Assembly (NCBI GenBank): GCA_011057845.1
Contig: DSDB01000184.1
Span: 1-5,536, forward strand
DNA length: 5,536 nucleotides
Direction: 5' to 3'
DNA from: Phycisphaerales bacterium
GTDB taxonomy: Bacteria; Planctomycetota; Phycisphaerae; Sedimentisphaerales; Anaerobacaceae
The notes under the pieces are model-generated. The model was given only the letters and a program-made list of their open reading frames with translations. It had not been told where the DNA came from and did not search any database. A program made the translations under genes and the position numbers. Positions 1 to 5,428 of the stretch are shown here, piece after piece; the first letter of the stretch is position 1; each line of letters opens with the position of its first letter.

Positions 1-383
1 CTCCGCCGCAGGGCCGGATCGGTAAAGAGGTTGCCCACGTTGTTGTTGAAGAAGACGGCGTCGAAGGTCTTGAGGCTTGCGGGTGCGAAGACGGCCGGGT
101 CTCTGCTGATGACCGTCCGGAAGGCGCCGGTCTTCTCGCCCATCAGGGTCAACGCCGCGTTCGCCGTGGCAATCGAGCCGTGCCCGCCGTAATTGACGTT
201 GAGATCGAAAATCAGCAGCCTGCGGTCCCTGGCGGGGCGGGCCGGGGCCTGACTGGGGATCGCCGCGGCGATCCTTGCGGCCACATCATCGGCCCCGGCC
301 GCGGTGATAGTCGCCGCCACAGCCGAAGCCGCCGTCGTGGCCAGGAACTCTCGACGGGTCAGGGAGTGTCTGTACGGTTGCAT
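1..383 (-). CDS. Tat-exported ThuA-like domain protein, N-terminal part (3' end outside window)
   Basis: Only the first 127 codons are present; the gene continues past the left edge. The start codon (complement of 381-383) is preceded by a clear AAGGA ribosome-binding site (complement of 391-395) with a 7-base spacer. Residues 9-14 (TRREFL) form a twin-arginine motif, followed by an Ala-rich hydrophobic stretch to about residue 31, so export in folded form through the Tat system is predicted. From about residue 54 the chain looks like the ThuA-like, class I glutamine-amidotransferase fold: a first beta strand LLIFDLN (56-62), a Gly/His turn YGGHGS (65-70), and FDAVFFNNNVGNLFTDP (107-123). That last stretch resembles the ThuA-family segment after the second strand. 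ThuA-like proteins are linked to trehalose or other sugar metabolism, but the biochemical activity of exported members is mostly unknown. The family call rests on pattern recognition over about 70 residues. A different amidotransferase-fold protein is possible. Confidence 0.72.
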   Translation of the reverse strand, partial: MQPYRHSLTRREFLATTAASAVAATITAAGADDVAARIAAAIPSQAPARPARDRRLLIFDLNVNYGGHGSIATANAALTLMGEKTGAFRTVISRDPAVFAPASLKTFDAVFFNNNVGNLFTDPALRR

Positions 384-430
384 GGGACTGTCCTTAAGGA
401 TTCGCGCACCGCGATCTTTGCGCCGGCGCC

Positions 431-449
431 GATACACGCCCACTGTATC
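431..449. promoter_or_regulatory. Dyad in the divergent spacer (possible operator)
   Basis: GATACA (431-436) and TGTATC (444-449) are perfect 6-base inverted arms separated by 7 bases, centred about 57 bases upstream of the minus-strand ThuA-like start. The size and placement between divergent genes suit a dimeric regulator site. No regulator gene is nearby to support it, and 6-base arms can arise by chance. Confidence 0.3.
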
Positions 450-519
450 CGAGACGCAGTCCCCATTCAACCCCATATCAGGACCGATTCCGCGGGCAGG
501 CCGACGCCGTTTGTGTGAA

Positions 520-549
520 GCGGCCTTGAACGCGGGCCGCAAATGCGGC
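520..549 (+). other. Overlapping alternative hairpins upstream of mutY
   Basis: GCGGCC (520-525) can pair perfectly with GGCCGC (535-540). The overlapping GCCGC (536-540) can instead pair with GCGGC (545-549) across an AAAT loop. The two pairings exclude each other, as in attenuator-type leaders. However, the candidate -35/-10 elements sit inside the same bases. If that promoter is real, these dyads are DNA upstream of the transcript and not RNA structure. GC-rich sequence makes such pairings fairly common. Confidence 0.3.
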
Positions 550-554
550 ATGAT
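526..554 (+). promoter_or_regulatory. mutY: Weak candidate sigma70-type promoter for mutY
   Basis: TTGAAC (526-531, 4 of 6 to consensus) and CATGAT (549-554, 4 of 6) are separated by exactly 17 bases. Transcription would begin near 561, ahead of the chosen mutY start at 580. Both boxes are poor, so this is only the best candidate visible in the spacer. Confidence 0.3.
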
Positions 555-579
555 GGGACCAAGGGGGGATGAGGGCGGT

Positions 580-1674
580 ATGGTGGGGTCTGTCATGGTG
601 TCGAAGGACCGGATACGACGACTGCGCAGGGTGTTGATCGGGTGGTTCGCCGCCAACAGGCGGGATATGCCGTGGCGGCGAACGCGGGACCCCTATGCCG
701 TCTGGGTCTCGGAGGTGATGCTGCAACAGACGCAGGTCGAGACGGTCATTCCCTATTATGAGCGGTTCATGCGGCGATTTCCCACGGTTGGGGCCCTGGC
801 GGCGGCACGGCTGGATACGGTGCTCAAGTGCTGGGAGGGGTTGGGGTATTACGGCCGGGCGCGGAATCTGCACAGGGCCGCGGGGATGGTGGTGGCCCAG
901 CTCGGCGGCGAGATTCCCGGCGACCGCGAGGCCCTGCTGCGGCTGCCGGGCATTGGGGCCTATACGGCCGGGGCGATTGCGAGTATCGCCTTCGACCGAC
1001 CGGAGCCCATCGTCGATGGCAACGTCATGCGGGTGCTGTGCAGGCTGTTTCGTGTGCATGGTGATCCCAGGTCGACCCAGACAGGTCGGCGGCTGTGGGA
1101 GATGGCCGCCGTGCTCGTGCCCCGACGGTGTCCGGGGATATTCAACCAGGCGTTGATGGAGCTTGGGGCGCTGGTCTGTCGGCCGGGCGAGCCGGATTGC
1201 GGGGCGTGCCCGGCGCGGCGGCTGTGCGAGGGGCGGCGGCACGGCGAGCAGTCCAGGCTACCCATACGGCGCGTCCGTAAGCCGATTCCTCGATACACCG
1301 TGGTCGTTGGCATCGTCGAAAAAGATGGCAAGGTCCTCATCGACCGCCGCCCGGAAGGTGGGCTGTTGGGCGGTCTGTGGGAGTTCCCCGGCGGAAAACG
1401 CAGGCCACGCGAGTCACTCAAGGCGGCCCTGACGCGCGAACTGCGAGAGGAGATGGATATCGAGGTCCACGTGGGCCCACGCCTGGCCGTCGTCGATCAC
1501 GCCTATTCCCACTTCGCCATCCGCCTGCACGCCTACCACTGCAAATGGCTCAGCGGCCAACCCACCGGCCAATCCTGCACCGCATGGAAATGGGTCCGCC
1601 CCAAAGACCTCAACCGCTACGCCTTCCCCACCGCCAATAAGAAGGTCATCACCGCCCTGATGGACCCTACCTGA
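580..1674 (+). CDS. mutY: A/G-specific adenine glycosylase MutY with Nudix-type C-terminal domain
   Basis: MutY is a base-excision repair enzyme that removes adenine mispaired with 8-oxoguanine. The 364-residue product has the usual family length. Seen in order: the MutY signature MPWRRTRDPYAVWVSEVMLQ (30-48 and on) with the catalytic-position Glu45; GLGYYGRARNL (87-97); the helix-hairpin-helix LPGIGAYTAGAI (122-133); and VDGNVMRV (145-152) with the conserved catalytic Asp146. The [4Fe-4S] ligands C200, C207, C210 and C216 have the exact C-x6-C-x2-C-x5-C spacing. The C-terminal 8-oxoG recognition domain (about 238-364) keeps a nearly complete Nudix box at 272-294: G272, E278, R286, E287, E290 and E291, with only the last Gly replaced by Asp293. 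Start choice: in-frame ATGs lie at 550, 553, 580 and 595. I chose 580 because GAGG (571-574) lies 5 bases upstream, but 595 is also possible. Codons are G-ending in the glycosylase part and C-ending in the Nudix part. Confidence 0.95.
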   Translation: MVGSVMVSKDRIRRLRRVLIGWFAANRRDMPWRRTRDPYAVWVSEVMLQQTQVETVIPYYERFMRRFPTVGALAAARLDTVLKCWEGLGYYGRARNLHRAAGMVVAQLGGEIPGDREALLRLPGIGAYTAGAIASIAFDRPEPIVDGNVMRVLCRLFRVHGDPRSTQTGRRLWEMAAVLVPRRCPGIFNQALMELGALVCRPGEPDCGACPARRLCEGRRHGEQSRLPIRRVRKPIPRYTVVVGIVEKDGKVLIDRRPEGGLLGGLWEFPGGKRRPRESLKAALTRELREEMDIEVHVGPRLAVVDHAYSHFAIRLHAYHCKWLSGQPTGQSCTAWKWVRPKDLNRYAFPTANKKVITALMDPT

Positions 1675-1783
1675 GACGATGCGAATCGGACCAGCAACAC
1701 GCCCGTTGTCTTGGCCCGGATTTCCCATGTGCGACGTCTTGACGGTTCTTCCGGCACGGCATGTTGAACCCGCTGAAATACTC

Positions 1784-1812
1784 TTGAAATCAAGGGCGAA
1801 GCGGCGTATTAT
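1784..1812 (+). promoter_or_regulatory. Near-consensus sigma70-type promoter for the sulfatase operon
   Basis: TTGAAA (1784-1789, 5 of 6) and TATTAT (1807-1812, 5 of 6) are separated by exactly 17 bases. Transcription is predicted to start near 1819, giving a leader of only about 18 bases that contains AGGA (1828-1831) and the ATG at 1838. The -35 element overlaps a short dyad, CTTGA-AA-TCAAG (1783-1794), which could be a regulator site. AT-rich boxes of this quality stand out in such GC-rich DNA. The rest of the 1675-1783 spacer shows no gene and no clear terminator after mutY. Confidence 0.65.
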
Positions 1813-1837
1813 GGGACTCGAGTTGCCAGGAAACCCT

Positions 1838-3733
1838 ATGAATCCGTGTGCGAATATGACTGAGACGATCCAATCCAGACGCCAGTTCCTCAAGGCCCTC
1901 GCCGCAGGCGCCGCCACTCTCGCCTTGCCGCATCGCTCGATTTCGGCAGGGGTGGCATCCCTTCACGCAGTGAAGGGATCGTCTGCTCCGGCTCTTGCCT
2001 TTCCCGAACCGGCTTCGGGCCCCCCCGCCGAGGATTCCCCCCGCCCCAACATCGTCCTCATCATGACCGACGACCAGGGCTACGGCGACCTCGGCGCCAC
2101 CGGCAACCCCGTGATCAAGACCCCGCACATCGACGCCCTCGCCGCCCAAAGCGCCGCCATGAGCAACTTCTACGTCTCGCCCGTCTGCGCCCCCACCCGC
2201 GCGTGCCTCATGACCGGCCGTTACAACTACCGCACCCGAGCCATCGACACCTTCGTCGGCCGGGCCATGATGGACCCCGAAGAGACGACCCTCGCCGAAC
2301 TGCTCCGCGACGCCGGCTACGAGACCGGTATCTTCGGCAAGTGGCACCTCGGCGACAACTATCCCCTGCGCCCCACCGAGCAGGGCTTCGCCGAATCCCT
2401 CGTCCACCGCGGCGGCGGCATCGGCCAGCCCTCCGACCCGCCCGGCGGCGAAGGCAAGTACACCGATCCCATCCTCGCTCACAACGGCGAATTGAAACCC
2501 TTCAAAGGCTACTGCACCGACGTCTACTTCGACCACGCCCTGGCCTGGATCGAGAAATCCGCCGCCGCCGGCAGGAACTTCTTCGCCTATATCCCCACCA
2601 ACGCCCCCCACGGCCCCTTCGACGATGTCCCGAACGAACTGCTCGAACAGTACAAGCAGATGGACCTGGCCAACGACCGCTTCCCCCAGGACAAAGGCCA
2701 CAAACTCCCCCAAAACGCCAACCTCGACACCCACGCCCGCATCTTCGCCATGATCACCAACATCGACCAGAACGTCGGCCGCCTGCTCAACAAGCTCGAC
2801 GCCCTCAATCTGGCCGACAACACCATCGTCATCTTCATGGTCGACAACGGCCCCAACACCCGCCGCTACGTCGCCGGTTTCAAGGGCAACAAGTCCGACG
2901 TCCACGAAGGCGGCATCCGCTCGCCCTTCTTCATCCGCTGGCCCCGCGCCCTCAAGAGCGGCCGCACATCCGACCGCATCGCCGCCCATATCGACCTGCT
3001 GCCCACCCTCCTGGAGGCATGCAACGTCCAGAAACCCGACGACCTCAAACTCGACGGCCGAAGCCTCCTGCCCCTGCTCTCCGGCCGCGACGACGACTGG
3101 CCCGACCGCATGATCGTCATCCAGTCCCACCGAGGCGACAAGCCCGTCCTCTACCACCATTTCGCTGCCCGCACCCAGCAGTGGAAGCTCCTCAATGCCT
3201 CCGGCTTCAATCGCGAGCAGTTGACCGGCGAGCCCAAATTCGAACTCTACGACATGGCCGCCGACCCCTACGAAACCAACGACGTCGCCGCCCAGCACCC
3301 TGACATCGTCCAGGACCTGAAAACCCGCTACGAGGCCTGGTTCAAAGACGTAAGCTCCACCCGCCCCGACAACTACGCCCCGCCACGCATCCACATCGGC
3401 ACGCCCCACGAGAACCCCACCACCCTCACCCGTCAGGACTGGCGGCATGTCAAAGGCAGCCCCTGGGCCGGCGACTCCAACGGCTACTGGGAACTCTACG
3501 CCGCCAGGACCGCCGAATACGACATCCACCTGCGATTCCCCGCCCTGCCCGCCGACGCCACGGTCATCCTCGACCTGTCCGGCAGGAAACTCGAATCGCC
3601 CGCCCAAAAGGGCCGAACCGAATACACCTTCAAATCCGTTGGAATAGAAGAAGGCAACCTCCGCCTGACCGCCGCCATCAAGACCGATAACGACACCAAA
3701 GGCCCCCATCAGATCGATATTCTGTGCCGGTGA
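1838..3733 (+). CDS. Tat-exported sulfatase (S1 family, formylglycine-dependent)
   Basis: The predicted product is a 631-residue arylsulfatase-family enzyme that hydrolyses sulfate esters, probably on polysaccharides in the periplasm. Residues 13-19 (SRRQFLK) are a textbook Tat motif followed by a hydrophobic core (20-31). Family S1 motifs: NIVLIMTDDQGYGDLG (71-86) with metal ligands D78 and D79; CAPTR (117-121), the C-x-P-x-R site whose Cys117 is oxidised to formylglycine; GKWHLG (167-172); NAPHGP (255-260); and VDNGP (335-339) with D336 and N337. Beyond about residue 503 an extra C-terminal stretch of about 129 residues ends in a beta-rich module, GYWELYAARTAEYDIHLRFP and on. I recognise this as typical of some planctomycete sulfatases but cannot assign it a function. 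The start at 1838 is set by AGGA 6 bases upstream, the promoter at 1784-1812 and the Tat motif position. An in-frame ATG at 1856 lacks a ribosome-binding site. No maturase gene is in the window and the sulfated substrate cannot be read from the sequence. Confidence 0.93.
   Translation: MNPCANMTETIQSRRQFLKALAAGAATLALPHRSISAGVASLHAVKGSSAPALAFPEPASGPPAEDSPRPNIVLIMTDDQGYGDLGATGNPVIKTPHIDALAAQSAAMSNFYVSPVCAPTRACLMTGRYNYRTRAIDTFVGRAMMDPEETTLAELLRDAGYETGIFGKWHLGDNYPLRPTEQGFAESLVHRGGGIGQPSDPPGGEGKYTDPILAHNGELKPFKGYCTDVYFDHALAWIEKSAAAGRNFFAYIPTNAPHGPFDDVPNELLEQYKQMDLANDRFPQDKGHKLPQNANLDTHARIFAMITNIDQNVGRLLNKLDALNLADNTIVIFMVDNGPNTRRYVAGFKGNKSDVHEGGIRSPFFIRWPRALKSGRTSDRIAAHIDLLPTLLEACNVQKPDDLKLDGRSLLPLLSGRDDDWPDRMIVIQSHRGDKPVLYHHFAARTQQWKLLNASGFNREQLTGEPKFELYDMAADPYETNDVAAQHPDIVQDLKTRYEAWFKDVSSTRPDNYAPPRIHIGTPHENPTTLTRQDWRHVKGSPWAGDSNGYWELYAARTAEYDIHLRFPALPADATVILDLSGRKLESPAQKGRTEYTFKSVGIEEGNLRLTAAIKTDNDTKGPHQIDILCR
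1957..1979. repeat. Perfect 10-bp inverted repeat inside the sulfatase linker
   Basis: ATCCCTTCAC (1957-1966) and GTGAAGGGAT (1970-1979) are exact reverse complements around a 3-base GCA loop. The hairpin lies in the coding region between the Tat signal and the catalytic domain and encodes roughly ASLHAVKGS. A perfect 10-bp stem here is unlikely by chance. It may be a small repetitive element or an RNA structure in the early coding region. Confidence 0.7.
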
Positions 3734-3768
3734 GGCCGCATGGCCCTATTCGCAACCGCAATCCGACC

Positions 3769-4338
3769 ATGACCACCCGTACATCCCAATGCACATACAT
3801 CCCCGAACTCGGCTGCAACGTCCTGTTCAATCACTCCAAACGGGCCCGGCGGCTCTCAATCACCGTCAAGCCCGACGCCTCCGTCAGGGTCACCATTCCT
3901 CGCGCCGCCTCCCGCAAGGCCGCCGAGCAATTCCTCGCCTCCAAGCAGCATTGGATCCGCAAGCACCTCCAACGCATCACCCAACGGCCCCGGACCGCCC
4001 CGCCGAGACCCATGCACCCGATCGACCGCATCCGCGCCGGGCGAATCCTGGCCGGGCGGCTCAATGAACTGGCCCGGCGACACCAGTTCACCTACAACCG
4101 CCTGACCATCCGCCGGCAGAGAACCCGCTGGGGAAGCTGCTCCGACAAAAACAACATCTCCCTCAACGCACGCCTGATTAACCTGCCGCCCGAACTCATC
4201 GACTACGTCCTCCTTCACGAGCTGCTCCACACCCGAATCAAGAACCACGGCCCTCAATTCTGGGCCGAAATGCACAGGCTCCTGCCCGACACGCCAACCC
4301 TCCGCCGCCAACTGAAGAAACACCGCTGCACCGACTGA
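3769..4338 (+). CDS. YgjP-like M48-type zinc metallopeptidase (COG1451/DUF45)
   Basis: The 189-residue product matches the YgjP/WLM-type metallopeptidase family in layout. An N-terminal beta-rich part has the family-typical SKRARRLSITVKPDASVRVT (23-42). It is followed by a helix ending KQHWIRKHL (59-67) and a linker with many Arg and Pro. The catalytic part runs from TRWGSCSDKNNISLNARL (119-136) into HELLH (150-154) and NHGPQFW (159-165). HExxH plus the downstream His160 should bind zinc, with Glu151 as the catalytic base. No signal peptide or membrane segment is seen, so it is probably cytoplasmic. Natural substrates of this family are poorly known, and members often sit beside restriction genes, which is not the case here. 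The start is uncertain: 3769 is the first in-frame ATG, but no ribosome-binding site precedes it. GTG codons at 3724 and 3730 overlap the sulfatase stop and could allow coupled translation. The gap from the sulfatase stop is 35 bases, suggesting one operon. Confidence 0.88.
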   Translation: MTTRTSQCTYIPELGCNVLFNHSKRARRLSITVKPDASVRVTIPRAASRKAAEQFLASKQHWIRKHLQRITQRPRTAPPRPMHPIDRIRAGRILAGRLNELARRHQFTYNRLTIRRQRTRWGSCSDKNNISLNARLINLPPELIDYVLLHELLHTRIKNHGPQFWAEMHRLLPDTPTLRRQLKKHRCTD

Positions 4339-4373
4339 CCCCAAAGCACATACGATATGCGAAAGACAAGACT

Positions 4374-5150
4374 ATGATAGGCGCCATCGCGGGAGACATC
4401 ATCGGTTCACCCCACGAGTTCGATCCCATCAAGACCACGGACTTCCCGTTGTTTTCAGCGCCATCTCGGTTCACCGACGACACCGTCCTGACCATCGCCA
4501 CAGCCGAAGCCATCCTCACGGGCGGTGACTACACCCGCCTTTACCAATCCTACGGCCGCCGATACCCCGATGCCGGCTATGGCGGCCGCTTCATTCACTG
4601 GATCTACGAGCCCGAACCGCGGCCTTACAACAGTTGGGGCAACGGCTCGGCCATGCGCGTCAGCCCTATCGGCTTCGCCTTCAACTCCATCGAAGAAGTC
4701 CTTGCCGAGGCCCGAAACAGCGCCGCCGTCACTCACAACCATCCCGAGGGCATCAAAGGCGCACAGGCAACGGCACTGGCCGTCTATCTCGCCCGGATGG
4801 GCGCCGACAAGCACACCCTCAAAGCCGAAATCACCGCCCGTTTCGGATACAACCTGGACCGCACTCTGGACCAAATCAGACCCGGCTATGTCTTCAATGA
4901 GTCCTGCCGGCAAACCGTCCCTGAGGCTCTCATTGCCTTTCTTGAATCCGACGCCTTCGAGGACGCCGTCCGCAAGGCCGTCTCCCTCGGCGGCGACAGC
5001 GACACCCTCGCCTGTATCACCGGCGCCGTCGCCCAGGCCCACTACGGCGTCCCCCCGTCCATCATCGCCGAAACACGCAGCCGCCTGCCCGACGACCTGC
5101 TCCACCTTCTCGACCGATTCGCCGCCCGTTTCCCGGCCGCCGCCGTGTAA
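4374..5150 (+). CDS. ADP-ribosylglycohydrolase family protein (DraG-like)
   Basis: Members of this family remove ADP-ribose from proteins, nucleic acids or small molecules using two divalent metal ions. The 258-residue product is slightly shorter than classical DraG (about 290) but keeps the metal-site segments: GAIAGDIIGSPHEF (3-16); FTDDTVLTIATAEAIL (33-48) with the T34-D35-D36 triad; GNGSAMRVSPIGF (89-101); THNHPEGIKGAQATA (120-134); and GGDSDTLACITGAVAQAHYG (206-225) with D208, D210 and T211. No signal peptide is visible, so it should be cytoplasmic. The start at 4374 is the first in-frame ATG, and the family's glycine-rich first helix begins directly at residue 3. Only a weak purine run (GAAAGA, 4361-4366) precedes it. 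The gap from the metallopeptidase gene is 35 bases, so the two are probably co-transcribed. No partner ADP-ribosyltransferase is in the window, so the target is unknown. Confidence 0.92.
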   Translation: MIGAIAGDIIGSPHEFDPIKTTDFPLFSAPSRFTDDTVLTIATAEAILTGGDYTRLYQSYGRRYPDAGYGGRFIHWIYEPEPRPYNSWGNGSAMRVSPIGFAFNSIEEVLAEARNSAAVTHNHPEGIKGAQATALAVYLARMGADKHTLKAEITARFGYNLDRTLDQIRPGYVFNESCRQTVPEALIAFLESDAFEDAVRKAVSLGGDSDTLACITGAVAQAHYGVPPSIIAETRSRLPDDLLHLLDRFAARFPAAAV

Positions 5151-5153
5151 ACG

Positions 5154-5178
5154 GCCCAACCCGTGTGCCGGGTCGGGC
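5154..5178 (+). terminator. GC-rich hairpin after the ADP-ribosylglycohydrolase gene
   Basis: GCCCAACCCG (5154-5163) pairs with CGGGTCGGGC (5169-5178) across a 5-base loop, with 9 of 10 pairs and one A-C mismatch. It starts 3 bases after the stop codon, where an operon-ending terminator would sit. No T-run follows, so it is either a U-less terminator or an mRNA-stabilising hairpin. Confidence 0.5.
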
Positions 5179-5216
5179 AGAACGCACCGGATCGTTTCAA
5201 TCGCCCCGCCCCCCCC

Positions 5217-5229
5217 TGCCAATTTGGCA
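5217..5229. promoter_or_regulatory. Perfect palindrome in the clpB upstream region
   Basis: TGCCAA and TTGGCA are perfect 6-base arms around a single central T. It follows a run of eight C (5209-5216) and lies about 200 bases upstream of clpB. It could bind a dimeric regulator, but the protein is unknown and the site matches no heat-shock operator I know. Confidence 0.35.
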
Positions 5230-5308
5230 TGACCGCCTCGCCCGGCCACAGCATAAAGCCTTTGCTTTTCAGCACTTACGCAACATCGGCCGCCCCGGCA
5301 CATCGTTT

Positions 5309-5331
5309 GCACCGTATACTCTACGGCGTGC
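5309..5331 (+). promoter_or_regulatory. Dyad containing a -10-like box upstream of clpB
   Basis: CCGTA (5312-5316) and TACGG (5322-5326) pair around a 5-base loop. GCA/TGC (5309-5311 and 5329-5331) can extend the stem past a 2-base bulge. TATACT (5315-5320) inside it matches a -10 box at 5 of 6 positions, but no -35 box lies at 16-18 bases. This may be a clpB promoter read by an alternative sigma factor, or just a dyad. Confidence 0.3.
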
Positions 5332-5375
5332 AGGCAGACAACGACCGTGTGCCTTTGGATATCGGATCTTAGGCC

Positions 5376-5410
5376 TTGAGTCCTGTGTCATGCGTCGTGC
5401 GTCGTGAGTC
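5376..5410. repeat. Five-unit degenerate tandem heptamer repeat (NTGNGTC)
   Basis: Five consecutive 7-base units fit NTGNGTC without interruption. Positions 2, 3, 5, 6 and 7 are invariant in all five. Position 1 reads T, C, A, G, G and position 4 reads A, T, C, C, A. The array ends 6 bases before the GAGG ribosome-binding site of clpB, so it falls in the likely 5' leader. It resembles in style the short tandem heptamer repeats known from some bacterial intergenic regions. Confidence 0.75.
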
Positions 5411-5428
5411 GCAACTGAGGTTTTGCCC

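Noticed and set aside
304..579. Upstream extension of mutY to a start at 304
   Set aside because: It would overlap the 5' end of the divergent ThuA-like gene. The added residues are Arg/Ala-rich with no MutY similarity, and the 580 start gives the usual family length.
478..1242. Minus-strand open frame (254 codons) opposite mutY
   Set aside because: Pro/Arg/His-rich composition with no domain. It is a shadow of the well-supported mutY frame.
1679..1837. Upstream extension of the sulfatase to the ATG at 1679
   Set aside because: It would put 53 residues before the normal start, moving the Tat motif away from the N-terminus, and it lies upstream of the strong promoter at 1784-1812.
2203..3303. 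Plus-strand open frame (366 codons) in another frame of the sulfatase
   Set aside because: Extremely Arg/Pro/His-rich low-complexity translation with no start signal; a frame-shifted shadow.
1790..3709. Long minus-strand open frame (639 codons) opposite the sulfatase
   Set aside because: The plus strand holds a sulfatase with all family motifs. The antisense product is Gly/Val/Ala-rich with no recognisable motif, as expected opposite C-ending codons in GC-rich DNA.
5265..5280. Possible CIRCE half-site before clpB
   Set aside because: CAGCACTTA resembles one arm of the HrcA operator, but there is no matching inverted arm 9 bases downstream.
4455..5312. Minus-strand open frame (285 codons) opposite the ADP-ribosylglycohydrolase gene
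   Set aside because: Gly/Val/Asp-rich antisense shadow of a gene with clear metal-site motifs.
5163..5407. Small plus-strand open frames between the ADP-ribosylglycohydrolase gene and clpB
   Set aside because: No ribosome-binding site and no recognisable protein pattern. They run through a terminator-like hairpin, dyads and the heptamer array.
5376..5410. CRISPR-like array
   Set aside because: Units are 7 bases with no spacers, and no cas genes are nearby; it is a simple tandem repeat.
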